From Liolophura sinensis (taxonomy: Eukaryota; Mollusca; Polyplacophora; Chitonida; Chitonidae): a stretch of 64,000 nt of DNA. The notes under the pieces were generated by a model, which searched no databases, was not told where the DNA came from, and was given only the letters and a program-made list of their open reading frames with translations. A program made the position numbers and the translations under genes. Positions 34,499-45,399 of this stretch are shown here, one piece after another. Location of the stretch: the NCBI RefSeq assembly GCF_032854445.1, contig NC_088307.1, positions 24,377,953-24,441,952 of the forward strand, given 5' to 3'. Each line of letters begins with the position of its first letter. The first letter of the stretch is position 1.

Positions 34499-34745
34499 TA
34501 CACTAAAAGTTAATCTGTTGAATTTACCACAGTCTGTCGTTTGAGTGATGCTCGAATGTATTCTGCTACAGATTATAACACAATATTGTGTCATATTCAA
34601 CATAATATCTTGTTACAGTGTCACAAAATCGTTATATTAGAATTATCAGTACATATGCACTAAGTCTAACAGAATAATCCGCCGCTAGGATAGTGTATAT
34701 TATAGAATCACTCAGATAAACAGGCTTTCTGTTAAAACTATGATG
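34499..34745. repeat. R4 copy, compact
   Basis: Left end ACACTAAAAGTTAATCTGTT, then GAGTGATGCTCGAATGTATT, centre TTCTGCTACAGATTATAACA, right end GGCTTTCTGTTAAAAC. Only one degenerate central unit. Confidence 0.8.
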
Positions 34746-34939
34746 AATTGCGTATTTGAAATGAGGCGTGGATTTCCAGCTGAACATGCAATGAAGGAGA
34801 CACACCTTTTTTTTTTTTGTTCACTAAACATCACGGCAAAATTAGGAAAAAACACTAAAAGTCTGATCGGTTTAAACCCGAATGATGTACTTGCTGTGTT
34901 GATTTATTGCTACATGCACAGATAAGATATTTCACTAGA

Positions 34940-35515
34940 ATATAAATGCTATCACAGTCAAACATGCATTCAATCAGATTTTTCAACACAGAATATCAGT
35001 CATACAGGTCAGATATTTTTACACACAATACAAAAAATATCCTCCAACCACTCGTATACAGGCCAGATATTTCACACAGGCTACAAAATGATATCATCCA
35101 AGAATTCGTATACAAATAAGCTTTTTAACGTACAATATAAAGTGATATCAGCCAAGCACTCATATATGCATGCGTATACAGGTCAGATATTTAGCGTACA
35201 ATACAAAATGATATCTCGAAGAGCTCGTATACAGGTCAGATATTTTACATACAATGCAAAATGATATCACCCAAGCACTCATACACACAGATATTTCACT
35301 TAATATACAAAGTGATATCAGTAAAGCATTCATATACAGATTACATATTTCACTTAGTATACAGGGTGATATCACTAAAGCATTCATATACAGATTACAT
35401 ATTTCACTTAGTATACAGGGTGATATCAGTAAAGCACTCATATACAGACATTTCACATAGACTACACAATGGTATCACCCAAGCACTTGTATATACCGAT
35501 CAGATAATTCACACA
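34940..35515. repeat. 54-60-bp minisatellite
   Basis: About ten units, e.g. TAAAGCATTCATATACAGAT then TACATATTTCACTTAGTATA and CAGGGTGATATCA; the best pair is 54 bp apart (35322, 35376). It lies between two R4 copies. Confidence 0.9.
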
Positions 35516-35654
35516 GAATTCAATGTTATATATTCAAAGTTTAGCACCATGTGGTCAATCAATGCTAAATCGACAGCCAAAACAGCAAAATAAAACACAA
35601 ATGCGTCTGTACGGCACGACTATACATTTATAAAACAACGTTGGAAAGCTATAG

Positions 35655-35812
35655 AATGTATTCTATTATTATAGCCTAATACCTTATCATATTCAATATA
35701 ATATTCTGTTCGTTTAATACAATCTTAATGTTGAACTAATAGAATATGTGTAGAAGAATAATATCAGACAAGAGGCTTTCTGTTAAATTTAACAGATTAC
35801 GTTTTTTAGAGT
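35655..35812. repeat. R4 copy, 5'-truncated
   Basis: GAATGTATTCTATTATTATAG, TATTCAATATAATATTCTGT and the end GGCTTTCTGTTAAATTTAAC plus AGATTACGTTTTTTAGAGTA. It begins 18 bp beyond the GPCR stop and probably forms part of its 3' UTR. Confidence 0.78.
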
Positions 35813-35830
35813 ATCTGCAGTAAAGTTAAA

Positions 35831-37210
35831 TCAGGTGGAGGTTTCGTTTATTACAATGTTTACTTGATTGGTGGGAGATGAACTGTCCGTTGAAGACGTC
35901 CTGAGACAGCAATGGCGACCACAACAGTCTCTACAACTTTGGCAGTCGTGACAGCCAAAAATACGACGAAGGAGATGTTTGTAGGCCTGTTGGAATTGTG
36001 CGTTCGTCATGGTGTACACAACGGGGTTCAGCGAGATCTGCACCCAGGTGAACAAGGGCGTTATCACGTGACACGTTCTGCAGTTCATCTTGGGGTCAGC
36101 GATACCGACCAGTGTGTTTGGACCGACACAAAGGATGAACAATACACATATGGCCAGCATGGACAGCGTGAGTTGTCTCCCCTGTTGGTCACGCGACAAG
36201 CTCTCGCCGCTAGGTGGCCGATGTCTTTGCATCCGCCGCCGACTCTTGTATAACACAATCCCGATGCTGCAGTATGAGACAACCATGAGGACAACAGGCA
36301 CAGCCAAGAAACTGGCATAGATAACGACTCCGTGGCTGTCGGTGTCCGTTGTGTCATCGCTCCCGTAAGTACAACTCCGTATCTTTCGGCGGAAAGAATA
36401 CTCACCCCAAGCTTTGAATATAGCGGGTATATTGAGAACAACCGGAGCCAACCAGCACGACACCAGCATGGCAGCTATTTTCGACCGAGTGTATATTCGG
36501 TCCTTGTGTTCAGGATACACTACATTGACAAAGCGGTTCACAGCGATGGTGCACAGCGAAAACACAGCGATGCCAAATACGGTGTGCTTCGAAGCTGCAA
36601 ACCAGCTACAGAAGGTATCGTCCCAAAGCCAGCTGCCGGCGTGGAGGACCGATGCATTGAAAGGGAGGATTACAGCACAGAAGAGTGCATCGGCTGCGCT
36701 TAAATTACACACAAACAAGTTATTGGCGTTCCCTCTCAGTTTGGGCGTGATGACGATTGTTAACAGCGTAAAAATATTCCCAGTAAAACCAAGCACGGAA
36801 CAAAAGATAGCCGCCACTTCCGCTGCAACAAAGGCGCCACGAAGTGTATCGTCGCTGGAATTCATCCACGGTGTCATCGTCGTCATATTCAGAGTCATAG
36901 TTCCAGTTAAAGCCACTGTAGCATTATTGTTATCTAGTAATGTCATGCTTGTAGTCGACACTGGTCTCGGGGTTGTTCCCGTCATCATTACTGCGCTTGA
37001 CGACGTCATGGTTACAGTTGAATGTGTTGACGTTCCTGACGTCAAGGCCGCGCTCAAGCTCTTATTCCCATCACTTAATGTCGTATCCTGACTTGTACTT
37101 GTTGAATCGGTTACGGTTGTTGTGAAGGTGGACATTACCATACCGTGCCTTAATGAGGAGCAGATTACACAGCCACACAGCATGAAGCTAACATCACTCC
37201 ACCCCTTCAT
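35831..37210 (-). CDS. Class A GPCR, Tre1/moody-like, intronless
   Basis: 459 codons in one open frame. Residues 1-120 form a Ser/Thr-rich, probably heavily O-glycosylated ectodomain with N-glycosylation sites (about N49, N96, N108, N117); residues 10-20 are hydrophobic and could be a signal sequence. Seven membrane segments follow at about 126-152, 163-185, 200-224, 243-263, 294-321, 346-371 and 382-401. Class A marks: GN at 144-145, NLSAAD (169-174), Cys201-Cys280 disulfide, NPVVY (395-399). The DRY motif is replaced by NRF (225-227), and CWxP by LCVGPN, as in the Tre1/moody/GPR84-like group. The tail is Cys-rich (420-435, seven Cys), a likely palmitoylation cluster. It probably couples to a G protein at the plasma membrane; the ligand is unknown. 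ATG at 37210 is the first in frame. Intronless, so possibly a retrocopy or an ancestrally single-exon receptor. Confidence 0.88.
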   Translation of the reverse strand: MKGWSDVSFMLCGCVICSSLRHGMVMSTFTTTVTDSTSTSQDTTLSDGNKSLSAALTSGTSTHSTVTMTSSSAVMMTGTTPRPVSTTSMTLLDNNNATVALTGTMTLNMTTMTPWMNSSDDTLRGAFVAAEVAAIFCSVLGFTGNIFTLLTIVITPKLRGNANNLFVCNLSAADALFCAVILPFNASVLHAGSWLWDDTFCSWFAASKHTVFGIAVFSLCTIAVNRFVNVVYPEHKDRIYTRSKIAAMLVSCWLAPVVLNIPAIFKAWGEYSFRRKIRSCTYGSDDTTDTDSHGVVIYASFLAVPVVLMVVSYCSIGIVLYKSRRRMQRHRPPSGESLSRDQQGRQLTLSMLAICVLFILCVGPNTLVGIADPKMNCRTCHVITPLFTWVQISLNPVVYTMTNAQFQQAYKHLLRRIFGCHDCQSCRDCCGRHCCLRTSSTDSSSPTNQVNIVINETST

Positions 37211-37620
37211 AACTGGAGGGTGTTTCCTACCGACTCGGGGTGGTCGCTTGCGTCATTAGAAATCTCAGGGTTGGCCACTTGCTCTTCAATCTCGATCTGT
37301 GAGCCTGAAACCAAATCCGTTCGACAAAATTCATTACAGGTGGTAAGTAAACATCGTCTGATCGCTTTCTTTCCAAGCAAATTTTGAAATTACCGTTTGA
37401 AAATTCTATAAAATAAGAATGTAAGTTCAACATTCTCTTTGTATGACCCACTCCATTTCTTAAATGCATTTCTTCCATCCAACTTAACCATTTCAAACAT
37501 CACCCATTTCACCTTTATATTTTCGTTCCGACCAACTTCGCTCCGAATGTTTGAGATACTATGGCTTCATGAACTGATCGTATTGTCCACGTCTCATACT
37601 TGACACTCGTTGTCACCATT
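37211..37620. other. 5' flank of the GPCR gene
   Basis: Upstream of the receptor ATG. An open frame at 37227-37496 has no recognisable domain. Confidence 0.35.
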
Positions 37621-37624
37621 CTAA

Positions 37625-37722
37625 ACGTTTTAATTTTAACAGAAATTCTGTTGTATGAGTGATGCTAGGGTGTATTCAACATAATAGTCTGTTAGTTTAA
37701 AGTGAACATAAAGTCTGCCACT
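37625..37722. repeat. R4 copy, internally deleted
   Basis: TTTTAACAGAAATTCTGTTG then GAGTGATGCTAGGGTGTATT, jumping to TCAACATAATAGTCTGTTAG; the central motif is missing. Confidence 0.7.
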
Positions 37723-37724
37723 AT

Positions 37725-38635
37725 TCATACATCGAAAAAAGGCTATAGGACACAGTTATCACCGAAAATGTGTAAAAAAATTCTATGAAGCTTTGAAAGC
37801 CGAGAAGATGAAGTTCAGCGTTGGGGATATGGCACTGACGGACAATTCACTCCGAGTTGCCATGTTGTAGAAGCCCTTATAAATGAACTTGAACTGAAAG
37901 CGTCACGTGATAATTGATTGTCACGTCCAAAAAAAGCCTATAAGCTTCCTATTGCCAGTTTTTTTTTATAGGGGATAGACAGATATTGATGCAATAAACC
38001 GGATTCTGTGGTTATTTTAAGTGTAAGCTGATGCATTTCGGATCATACATTTATGAGCAGAGCAAGGAGAACTGCTGCCCCAGTCACAATGCGTACATGT
38101 TGAGCAGGAGACTACAGTAACTTGTCAGGGTGAACTGGCAAGAAAACCGCCTCGGGAGAGTCATTGCTTGAAGAAAAATATTGTGACGTTACATTATTTT
38201 TCATTAGCAAAATCAGATTTATCACGAAAGTATCTTTCCAAAATGTGCATGAAAGAGTGTTCCAAATCAGAAGGTCCTGCTATGTTCGATAAATTCACTG
38301 ATGTCGGTACACCCAGCTAAGCCTAATGCTTACACCCATGCAGATCGAAGACGAGGACGAGCAGGACCGATAAGAAACGACGGTTGTGCCGACAAAGACC
38401 GGCCCTTTGAAAACGTAATATTGTATTTTTTCATTGTCACATTGTTTATACCGATGGTACGGAACAGCTCCTAGGTTTTGTGACGTCACTCTAGTTAGCT
38501 ATAAAATGTCAAAATGGCGTCACCAAATGAGTGGCTAGGTACTGACAATCATTTGCTATTTATTTTGTTGATAGGCGATGTAGAATGTTTTAAAAATATT
38601 TTTAGAACATTTCTGGAATACCACTCCAGTCATTC
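37725..38635. other. No gene seen
   Basis: Intergenic sequence without a repeat family or open frame that I can support. Confidence 0.4.
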
Positions 38636-38639
38636 AGAT

Positions 38640-38803
38640 TTAGTGTCTGTCTTTATGTTTACTTTATAAAATCTTTGTATTGAATTAATAGAATGTGTGT
38701 TATATTTAACAGAATAATATGTGACAGTAGCAGAATGCATTCTAGCATCACGCAGACTAGAGACTTTCTGTTAAAATTAACAGATTAATTTTTTTTAGTA
38801 TAG
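38640..38803. repeat. R4 copy, partial
   Basis: GAATTAATAGAATGTGTGTT, TATATTTAACAGAATAATAT, GCATTCTAGCATCACGCAGA and the right end CTTTCTGTTAAAATTAACAG. Confidence 0.78.
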
Positions 38804-39080
38804 ATCCCAATTTAAGATTCTATCCCTGAATTGAGCACGCGCCTGTTTAACAAAAGAACATCCGTTTTCGCAGTTGGGAAGAATTTCCATCAACAATGTG
38901 AGAAATTCTATTTCTGTATGAACTTATTCGTTGCACATCACACAACACATTCACTGTTTTTTCACCACTCTGAACGACTTCATTTATATAGTATTCCTGC
39001 ACAAACCAGGATTCTGCTTGTGGACTAAGCACCCCCGAAGCTTTGTCCCTTTGCTTTGTTTTAATGTAATTGTATGTTAA

Positions 39081-39656
39081 AGGAGAAGAAAACTTTAAAA
39101 AAAAAATGACACTATAAGCTGAAAAGAGCACATTTTTTTCTATCTGGTTGTGTCTGCTGCATAATTTTGCGATTTTTCCTCGCCATACACGTAAAGCATG
39201 AAAACGGCAAAGCTGGCATAAATCACTGAGTTCATCGCCTCCTCCATCTTTTACACCCTGTAATTTATGCTGGGAGTGTGTTGCCTCTCAGCCAGTGAGA
39301 CTCGTTAAAACTGCCTGCTTGTTCGTGTAAACTTGGAACCAACGTCCAACATTCCGGTTTCCCGATCGTCAAGCGGAAAACGAACTCTACTGTTCGCTAC
39401 TTTCTGAGAAGAAGAGTTCCACCGGAAATGTACGATCTGCACTTCGGCGGTTTCGGACGGCAATTCTCCTCCTAACACAGGAGACTTCAGGACTAGTTCT
39501 TAGGCCAAATGGAGTCGCCTACAGCGGATGTTGGCGCTGACTTTATTTATAATTTATCAAATTGAGGTACATATTAGAATTTTTATGGCATGCACCTGCG
39601 AGGAAATGCATACTCTTTTCAATGATATTTGATTGATATTTACATTTTCTTCTCCT
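39081..39656. mobile_element. 576-bp MITE with TTAA target duplication
   Basis: Terminal inverted repeat AGGAGAAGAAAA (39081-39092) and TTTTCTTCTCCT (39645-39656), bordered by TTAA at 39077-39080 and 39657-39660. TTAA targets are typical of piggyBac-type transposases; no coding sequence inside, so non-autonomous. Confidence 0.8.
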
Positions 39657-39660
39657 TTAA

Positions 39661-39955
39661 ATGTTATGATAGTACAGTATTTTTAGTATTTCTACACCAG
39701 TAACATCTAACAAATTGCGATGAACATCACTGCATTTGTTTTACATAATTCTATTTAACCCATGGTGATAGGGGGCGTGTAATTTGCTACTATTTACAAA
39801 AATAGTTGGAATATAACCCTGACTGAGGTAAATTGACAACAGGCTGTATTTCACAGGTTACGTGTGACCATTTGCCAGCTGTCACAGTGTCATCGCCGCG
39901 GTGGTTTTACTCTCCTCGCTGTAGGTCTTTAATTATATTATGTTCCAATGCCAGC
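39661..39955 (-). repeat. R2 repeat copy, reverse orientation
   Basis: Complement of CGCCCCCTATCACCATGGGT, GCAGTGATGTTCATCGCAAT and TTACCTCAGTCAGGG-like blocks that mark R2. It directly abuts the TTAA of the MITE. Confidence 0.75.
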
Positions 39956-40314
39956 TTTAGAGATTCTATATTAGCTGACAACCTCATTTTCCACCTACTG
40001 ATATATGGGCGTCTTCCATTCCATTATCAAAGATTCTATCGTCCAAATGAGCTGAACATCTCAGCACCTTATACAGAACCATTGTGACATACTATGGCTC
40101 GATCAGTGAACAGATAATCTGTACCATGCAGTGATGATAACAGACCGAACAATCAATCATTTCCTAACACCTCAGCTTACCATCGAATGTAACGAGCAGA
40201 TTTTATGGGAGTTCACTTTCAGCACGCAGCACAAATTCTAAAGATGGAAGTCCCATTCGGATTTCCAACCACTAAACTCACAGTGAGGTTCGTAACGGCC
40301 AACAATATGTTTAC

Positions 40315-40455
40315 TTGTTTCATTGTAATATTAGTGTCAGTCATGCTCATGAATGACTTCGCACGTACGATCAGTTTTATGAGGAGAGAAAACCGGAGTG
40401 GCCGTGGTATAAAACCATCTACATTTGGCAAGTTTCTGACAAACTTCCAGATAAC
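40315..40455 (-). repeat. Divergent SINE-A relative
   Basis: AGGAGAGAAAACCGGAGTGG and GGCAAGTTTCTGACAAACTT resemble a variant of the SINE-A body; a similar piece lies at 60196-60310. Confidence 0.45.
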
Positions 40456-40684
40456 CCCAGCTTTGATGTACAGATATTCACGTCAAACTTAGTGAACATT
40501 ACCGATTGCGCAAGAGATGACGAAAGACTCGCCAACCGGTTACGGTCAACAAGGCCCCACGGACAGAGCGAGAGGTGAGAATGGAGGATCTACCAATTCT
40601 CTATCGATACTCGGCATTGAATCAGAACGTCGCGTGTCTGAGAGATTGCAGTATATGTCAATCAACAGGTTAAAATATACTCCT

Positions 40685-41060
40685 TACAGCGCATGCGTCG
40701 TTTCCTAAGCCCGCTTTACGTTACTACTACAGTTAGACAAGCTTGCTCTTTGGAGCCTGCGCGACACACATGGTCGTCCCGCCGGCTCACAATCAACATT
40801 CAGCAATAAAATTGTTTTAGATGTTCCTTGGAATCATAATATGTACACTTTAGATGAAGAGCATGCACGTGTATCAAGTATTATGAAAAACCAAAGTTGA
40901 GACAGAGAGTTTTTGTTTTATTACATCACTTGATGCATCCTCATCTCAGTGACCCCTGTGACTTTAGCTTTGTTCAGTATTTTTGTGCAATATCTGCTGA
41001 AGGTGGCAGTGATGTGAAGCGAACGTTTAGAACGGCGCATGCGCTCTTAGTAGTATAGAC
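40685..41060. repeat. R1 repeat, copy 2
   Basis: Begins near ACAGCGCATGCGTCG and ends GGCGCATGCGCTC. Internal AGACAAGCTTGCTCTTTGGA, CAGCAATAAAATTGTTTTAG and AGTTGAGACAGAG align with copies 1 and 3. Confidence 0.72.
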
Positions 41061-41344
41061 TTTAGGCAATTATTTTGTCGGGTCACTCTTTGTGATAATG
41101 CGTGCAGCCTTAGATTTACTTCCTTAAACCTCGAATATTGGTACCCCTCTGCAGGTTATGTCCTGTTTGCTTTACACAAAGAAGTATGCAGTATAGTAAA
41201 ATAATACACACACATGGCCAAACACACATTGTTCACGCTAGACTATTCTCAGGAGGCCGTTTTCTCAGGCTGACGTCAAACTAAAGTTAAATGCAAAAGG
41301 CCCCATACCAGGCGTGTGGACTTCAATAAAATATCAATGGATAC

Positions 41345-41690
41345 AATGAATATACTATAATTAAAGACGTACAGCATAGAGAGTAAGACCAGAGCAGCGA
41401 CGACAGTGTGATCACATGAGAGTGATTACACTGTCATGGCTGCTCTGGCCTGTAGTCGGTAAAATACGGCCTCTTGTCAATTTACCTCAGTCAGGGTATT
41501 ATTCTAACTGTTCATGTAAATGCATAAATAGTAGCAATTCACACGCCCCCTAGCACCATGGCTTAAGCAGAATTAGGTAAAAAATGCAGTGATGTTAACT
41601 GCAATTTATTAGACGTCACTGGCCTACAATTACTCTAAATGCTGTGTTGTCGTCACATTTAACATACAGTCACATCAAAACAATGCAAAG
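41345..41690 (+). repeat. R2 repeat copy with internal hairpin
   Basis: Contains one core unit (GACGTACAGCATAGAGAGTA), an inverted repeat 41389-41415 / 41422-41448 (24 of 27 paired), then CTTGTCAATTTACCTCAGTC, ATGTAAATGCATAAATAG and CACGCCCCCTAGCACCATGG. It holds the empty site for the SINE inserted in the copy at 9268. Confidence 0.78.
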
Positions 41691-41862
41691 ACTGACATCG
41701 AAGTTAACGTTTATTGACTATGGTACACCGCACTTGAGAGAATGAATGGTGTTTAAGGACGTACCGGAACTGACGAACTTTTCTTTACACATATCAGGGT
41801 TTAATGATCGAGTAAACCGCCGGCCTTCATCGGACAGGTATCTGACAGGCCTCCTGCATAAT

Positions 41863-41969
41863 TTATTTATTTATTTGATTGGTGTTTTACGCCATACTCA
41901 AGAATATTTCACTTTTACGTCGGCGGCTATCATTATGGTGGGAGGAAACCGGACAAAGCCCGGGGGAAA
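41863..41969 (-). mobile_element. SINE-A, 5'-truncated, with 13-bp target duplication
   Basis: CCTCCTGCATAAT flanks it at 41850-41862 and 41970-41982; only tail and part of the conserved body are present. Confidence 0.92.
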
Positions 41970-42347
41970 CCTCCTGCATAATGCCACTGCGGAAACGTTC
42001 ATACCTGGATTCGAACACACCAAATCGTTGTTCGAGGGCCTGATACTCGCTGTGTTAAATGTTCATACAATGTTGCGTGTCATGGTTGTGTCCAATTTGA
42101 CAGTAATAAAAATAACTGTTTTAAAAAAATCTATGAAACGTGCGGCTTTAATTTCTTAATGTGTCGCTTAGAGCGTGTTATATAATTATAACACAAAAAT
42201 ACAAATACAAGAACATCGCAGACTTGTTTTTTCAGAGGTTTAAAATGGCTTTCAATTAAAATTCCAGCGATATGTTAAAAAAGTGTGTAGCCTGGACTTG
42301 GGAACTTTACGGCGACAGCTGTCAAAACAACTATGTGAACCAAAAGA

Positions 42348-42478
42348 TTTATTTATTTATTTATTTGATTGTTGTTTTACGCCGTACTCAAAAATATTTC
42401 ACTTATACGTCGGCGGCCAGCATTATTGTGGTAGGAAACCGGGCAGAGCCCGGGGGAAACCCACGGCCATCCGTAGGT
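42348..42478 (-). mobile_element. SINE-A, 5'-truncated, with 14-bp target duplication
   Basis: TGTGAACCAAAAGA stands at 42334-42347 and 42479-42492. Lightly diverged, so probably recent. Confidence 0.93.
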
Positions 42479-42507
42479 TGTGAACCAAAAGAGTCCTAAA
42501 GGGATGT

Positions 42508-42526
42508 GGGGGGGGGGGGGGGGGGG
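42508..42526 (+). repeat. 19-base G homopolymer
   Basis: Uninterrupted G run 16 bp beyond the SINE-A target duplication; quadruplex-prone and hard to sequence. Confidence 0.95.
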
Positions 42527-42639
42527 TGTCGGAGGTGGTGGGTGATGGGATTTTAGTGCGTGAACGGGATTTCCCAAAAAGACCTGGTACGGTAAGAAAG
42601 TGCAGATTTCAAAATTCCAGCACAATTGTGTAAATTTTC

Positions 42640-43160
42640 AAATCAGAAGTATAAATGTTGGTCGATGCACCCGTAAAAGTTACATGGTCATAAAAGAAAT
42701 GGTTCCCTAGTAATATTCCGCCAAAAATACAGTATGAAGATCAACGTTAGTCGGAAAAATATCTTTACTGAAACTTTCATGTGTGTATTTCTAGGCGGTG
42801 CCACAGTTCCGTTTTGGTTAACGTTGGTCTTCATGTGTAAAACATAAACCTTATAATATTGTCAGTGTTGTCATATTTTGGCAAGTCTAAAATCCGTATT
42901 TCTGCCAGTCTCTCGGGCATCCTTTATAGTATTAGTTTCACCTCCAGGAAGAGTTCGAGTCTTTGTGTTACCTTTTTTTTTCTCTGGAGACATATTTTTG
43001 TCTGATTGAAGATATACGCCGTGTAGTATTAAATAAGTTTTATCGTGAATTATAATGGATAATTGCTAAGCTATTACGTAACATGTGACGAAATCATGCG
43101 TGAATCCTATACGTTAACATGCTATGCGTAGCGGATTTATAAGGCCGAGAGTTACATTTG
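42640..43160. other. No gene seen
   Basis: AT-rich intergenic sequence, nothing recognised. Confidence 0.4.
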
Positions 43161-43371
43161 TTACGTACTTATTTAATTGATTGGTTCATAACTGCGTCCT
43201 CAAGAATTTTTGAGAAAGTTACATTTGCCAGTGATGCGGTACAGTGTGTAATGCACAAAAAAAGATATAGTGAGATTGGAGCAAGACACTATTTCTCGCC
43301 ATTATGAGTTATAGATCGCTACAGTGCATGTTTGGAGCTTTGTAAGTCGCATTTTTGTCATATAACAGGAA

Positions 43372-43508
43372 ACGTGGGAAGGCCGGCCAGCAAACCTGCA
43401 GATGGTCGTGGGATCACCATAATCCTGGCCGCCATAATCCTGGTTGTATAATTGAAATATCCTTGAGTACGGCGTAAAACATCAATAGAATAAATAAATA
43501 AATAAATA
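43372..43508 (+). mobile_element. SINE-A, 5'-truncated
   Basis: GGCCGGCCAGCAAACCTGCA to the tail AATAAATAAATAAATA, with a small duplication of CATAATCCTGG inside. Confidence 0.8.
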
Positions 43509-43509
43509 T

Positions 43510-44505
43510 AACAGGAAAGGAAAAGTAAATGGAGCTGAAAAACGAAGTGACCTTACGAGTGTGTCAAGAGCTGTCACTCACATCAATTATGGTCAGTTTC
43601 GCACAGTTTCTTGCACTGGGGCTGATTCCCCGCTTTACCATACCAGGTCCTTTCCGCCCTCTGAGGCAAAATATGATTACAATAGAGGTGTAGTTTTGAG
43701 ACATAAAATATCCCCCAAAAAAGAAAAAAAAATTAAGAGTTACTTTTCACGTATCCTTCGGCAGTTCTTAATGTTATCTGATGGAATAGTGATGGTATTT
43801 AAGTTTATACCAAAACGCGTCCGTCTTAATGTGTATATTAGTACATAAAAGTGCCTTATGGCGTGAGGTGATCTTATATCCGACAACACTTCATCATCGC
43901 ACAGCGTGAATGTATTGTTCAAAACTCGGCCTATATACCGCCATTTTACTGGAACAGTGTTTACCTGTACAAGGCAACAGCAATTGCAATTGTTGTTTTA
44001 CAGGAAAGACAAATATTTTTTTCAGTGTCGGAGGAGGATATACAAATTTTAAAAAATCATTTAATTTGTGAAAAATGTAGACTATCCTTGTAATTTTTCT
44101 CATTGATGACACAATTACATGATCAAAAAGCCTTGAAAAACAGGAAAATCAGAAAAGAATCAAAGGTGGGATTTTCAGTTTTATTCCTTTTCCATTTTTG
44201 AATTTTTTAAGTGTCATTTCCCGCCCCTTCCTCCCTCCTTCTTAAGACAGGAAATAAAATTGTCGCCTGAAATGAAACAGTGCATGAGGAAGATGGAGTA
44301 CGCTCTCATAGTACATTTTATTTGACTTAATATTTGACACGCGTTTGGGAAGATGTACAGACATCGTGTTAAGAATCACTGCGCTGTATGTGTATATGTA
44401 CACGTTCTGGGCAAGCACTTAGGAACTGACAAGCATTCATTACCACCTTGCTTTCTCAACTTAAAACTTAAATAAATTATGATCAGTTATTATTTATTCC
44501 AATCT
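43510..44505. other. No gene seen
   Basis: AT-rich; open frames here lack domains. A short stretch at 43615-43660 resembles 3010-3050 (GGGGCTGATTCCCCGC / GGGGCCGATTCTCCGC), a minor dispersed repeat. Confidence 0.4.
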
Positions 44506-44523
44506 GTCTCTCAGTACAAAAGA

Positions 44524-45110
44524 TTTACAGCATAGAGAATAAGAACGGGGCAGTGACGACAGTGTGATAGACGTACAGCATAAACAGTAAAGCCAGAACA
44601 GCGACGACAGTGTGATAGGCGTACAGAAAAGTGAGTAAGGCCAGGGCAGCGAAGACAGTGTGATAGACGTACAGCATAGAGAGTAAAGCCAGAGCAGCGA
44701 CGACTGTGTGATAGACGTACAGAAAAGAGAGTAAAGCCAGAACAGCGACAACAGTGTGATACACGTACAGCATAGAGAGCACAGCCAGAGAAGGGACGAA
44801 AGTGTGATAGACGTACAGCATGGAGAGTAAAGCCAGAGCTCCGACGACTGTGTGATAGACGTACAGCACAGACAGCACAGCCAGAGAAGGGACGAAAGTG
44901 TGATAGACGTACAGCATGGAGAGTAAAGCCATAGCATCGACGAAAGTGTGATAGACGTACAACATGAAGAGTAAAGCCAGAGCAGCATACCAGTTAAAAC
45001 AGAACACTGACAACAGGTGTGGTAGTTAGTCACACGTAACCGGATAAAATGTGGTCTCTTGTCAATATACCCCATGTATAGTTTTATGCTGGAGTCATTT
45101 GGTAACACAC
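44524..45110 (+). repeat. R2 copy with expanded 48-bp core array
   Basis: About nine units of GTGATAGACGTACAGCATAG then AGAGTAAAGCCAGAGCAGCG and ACGACAGT, followed by the unique R2 right part (CACACGTAACCGG, CTTGTCAATATACCCC). The 16-residue repeats in open frames (LLSMLYVYHTVVAALA) are by-products. Confidence 0.9.
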
Positions 45111-45151
45111 CTGTATTATAGTGTTTAGGCCAATATAGACTTAAGACTTAC

Positions 45152-45396
45152 ACACTCAAAACATCAATCTGTTATTTTTAACAGAATGTCTGTTGTGATG
45201 ATAGAATGTTTCCTGCTATTGCAGCAAATTTTTCTGTTAAATATAACGCACATATTCTATTAATTCAACATAAAGATTCTATTAGACTAACGGGATATTA
45301 TGTTATATATGACACAGTATTATGTTATAATAACAGAACATAATCTAGCATCACTCAGACTTTCTGTTAAAATTAACAGAATAATTTTTTGAGTGT
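45152..45396. repeat. R4 reference copy, compact and complete
   Basis: Ends ACACTCAAA (45152-45160) and TTTGAGTGT (45388-45396) are inverted repeats; both halves carry CTGTTA-type inverted blocks, making the element nearly palindromic at its ends. Its centre TGCTATTGCAGCAAATTT then TTCTGTTAAATATAAC is the single-unit form of the 21-bp satellite. Confidence 0.85.
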
Positions 45397-45399
45397 ACT

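Noticed and set aside
35912-37091. Long + strand frames opposite the GPCR
   Set aside because: Shadows of the minus-strand receptor, which has clear membrane segments and motifs.
44494-45108. Membrane-protein-like frames (LLSMLYVYHTVV repeats)
   Set aside because: Artefact of the 48-bp R2 core array; both overlapping frames show it equally.
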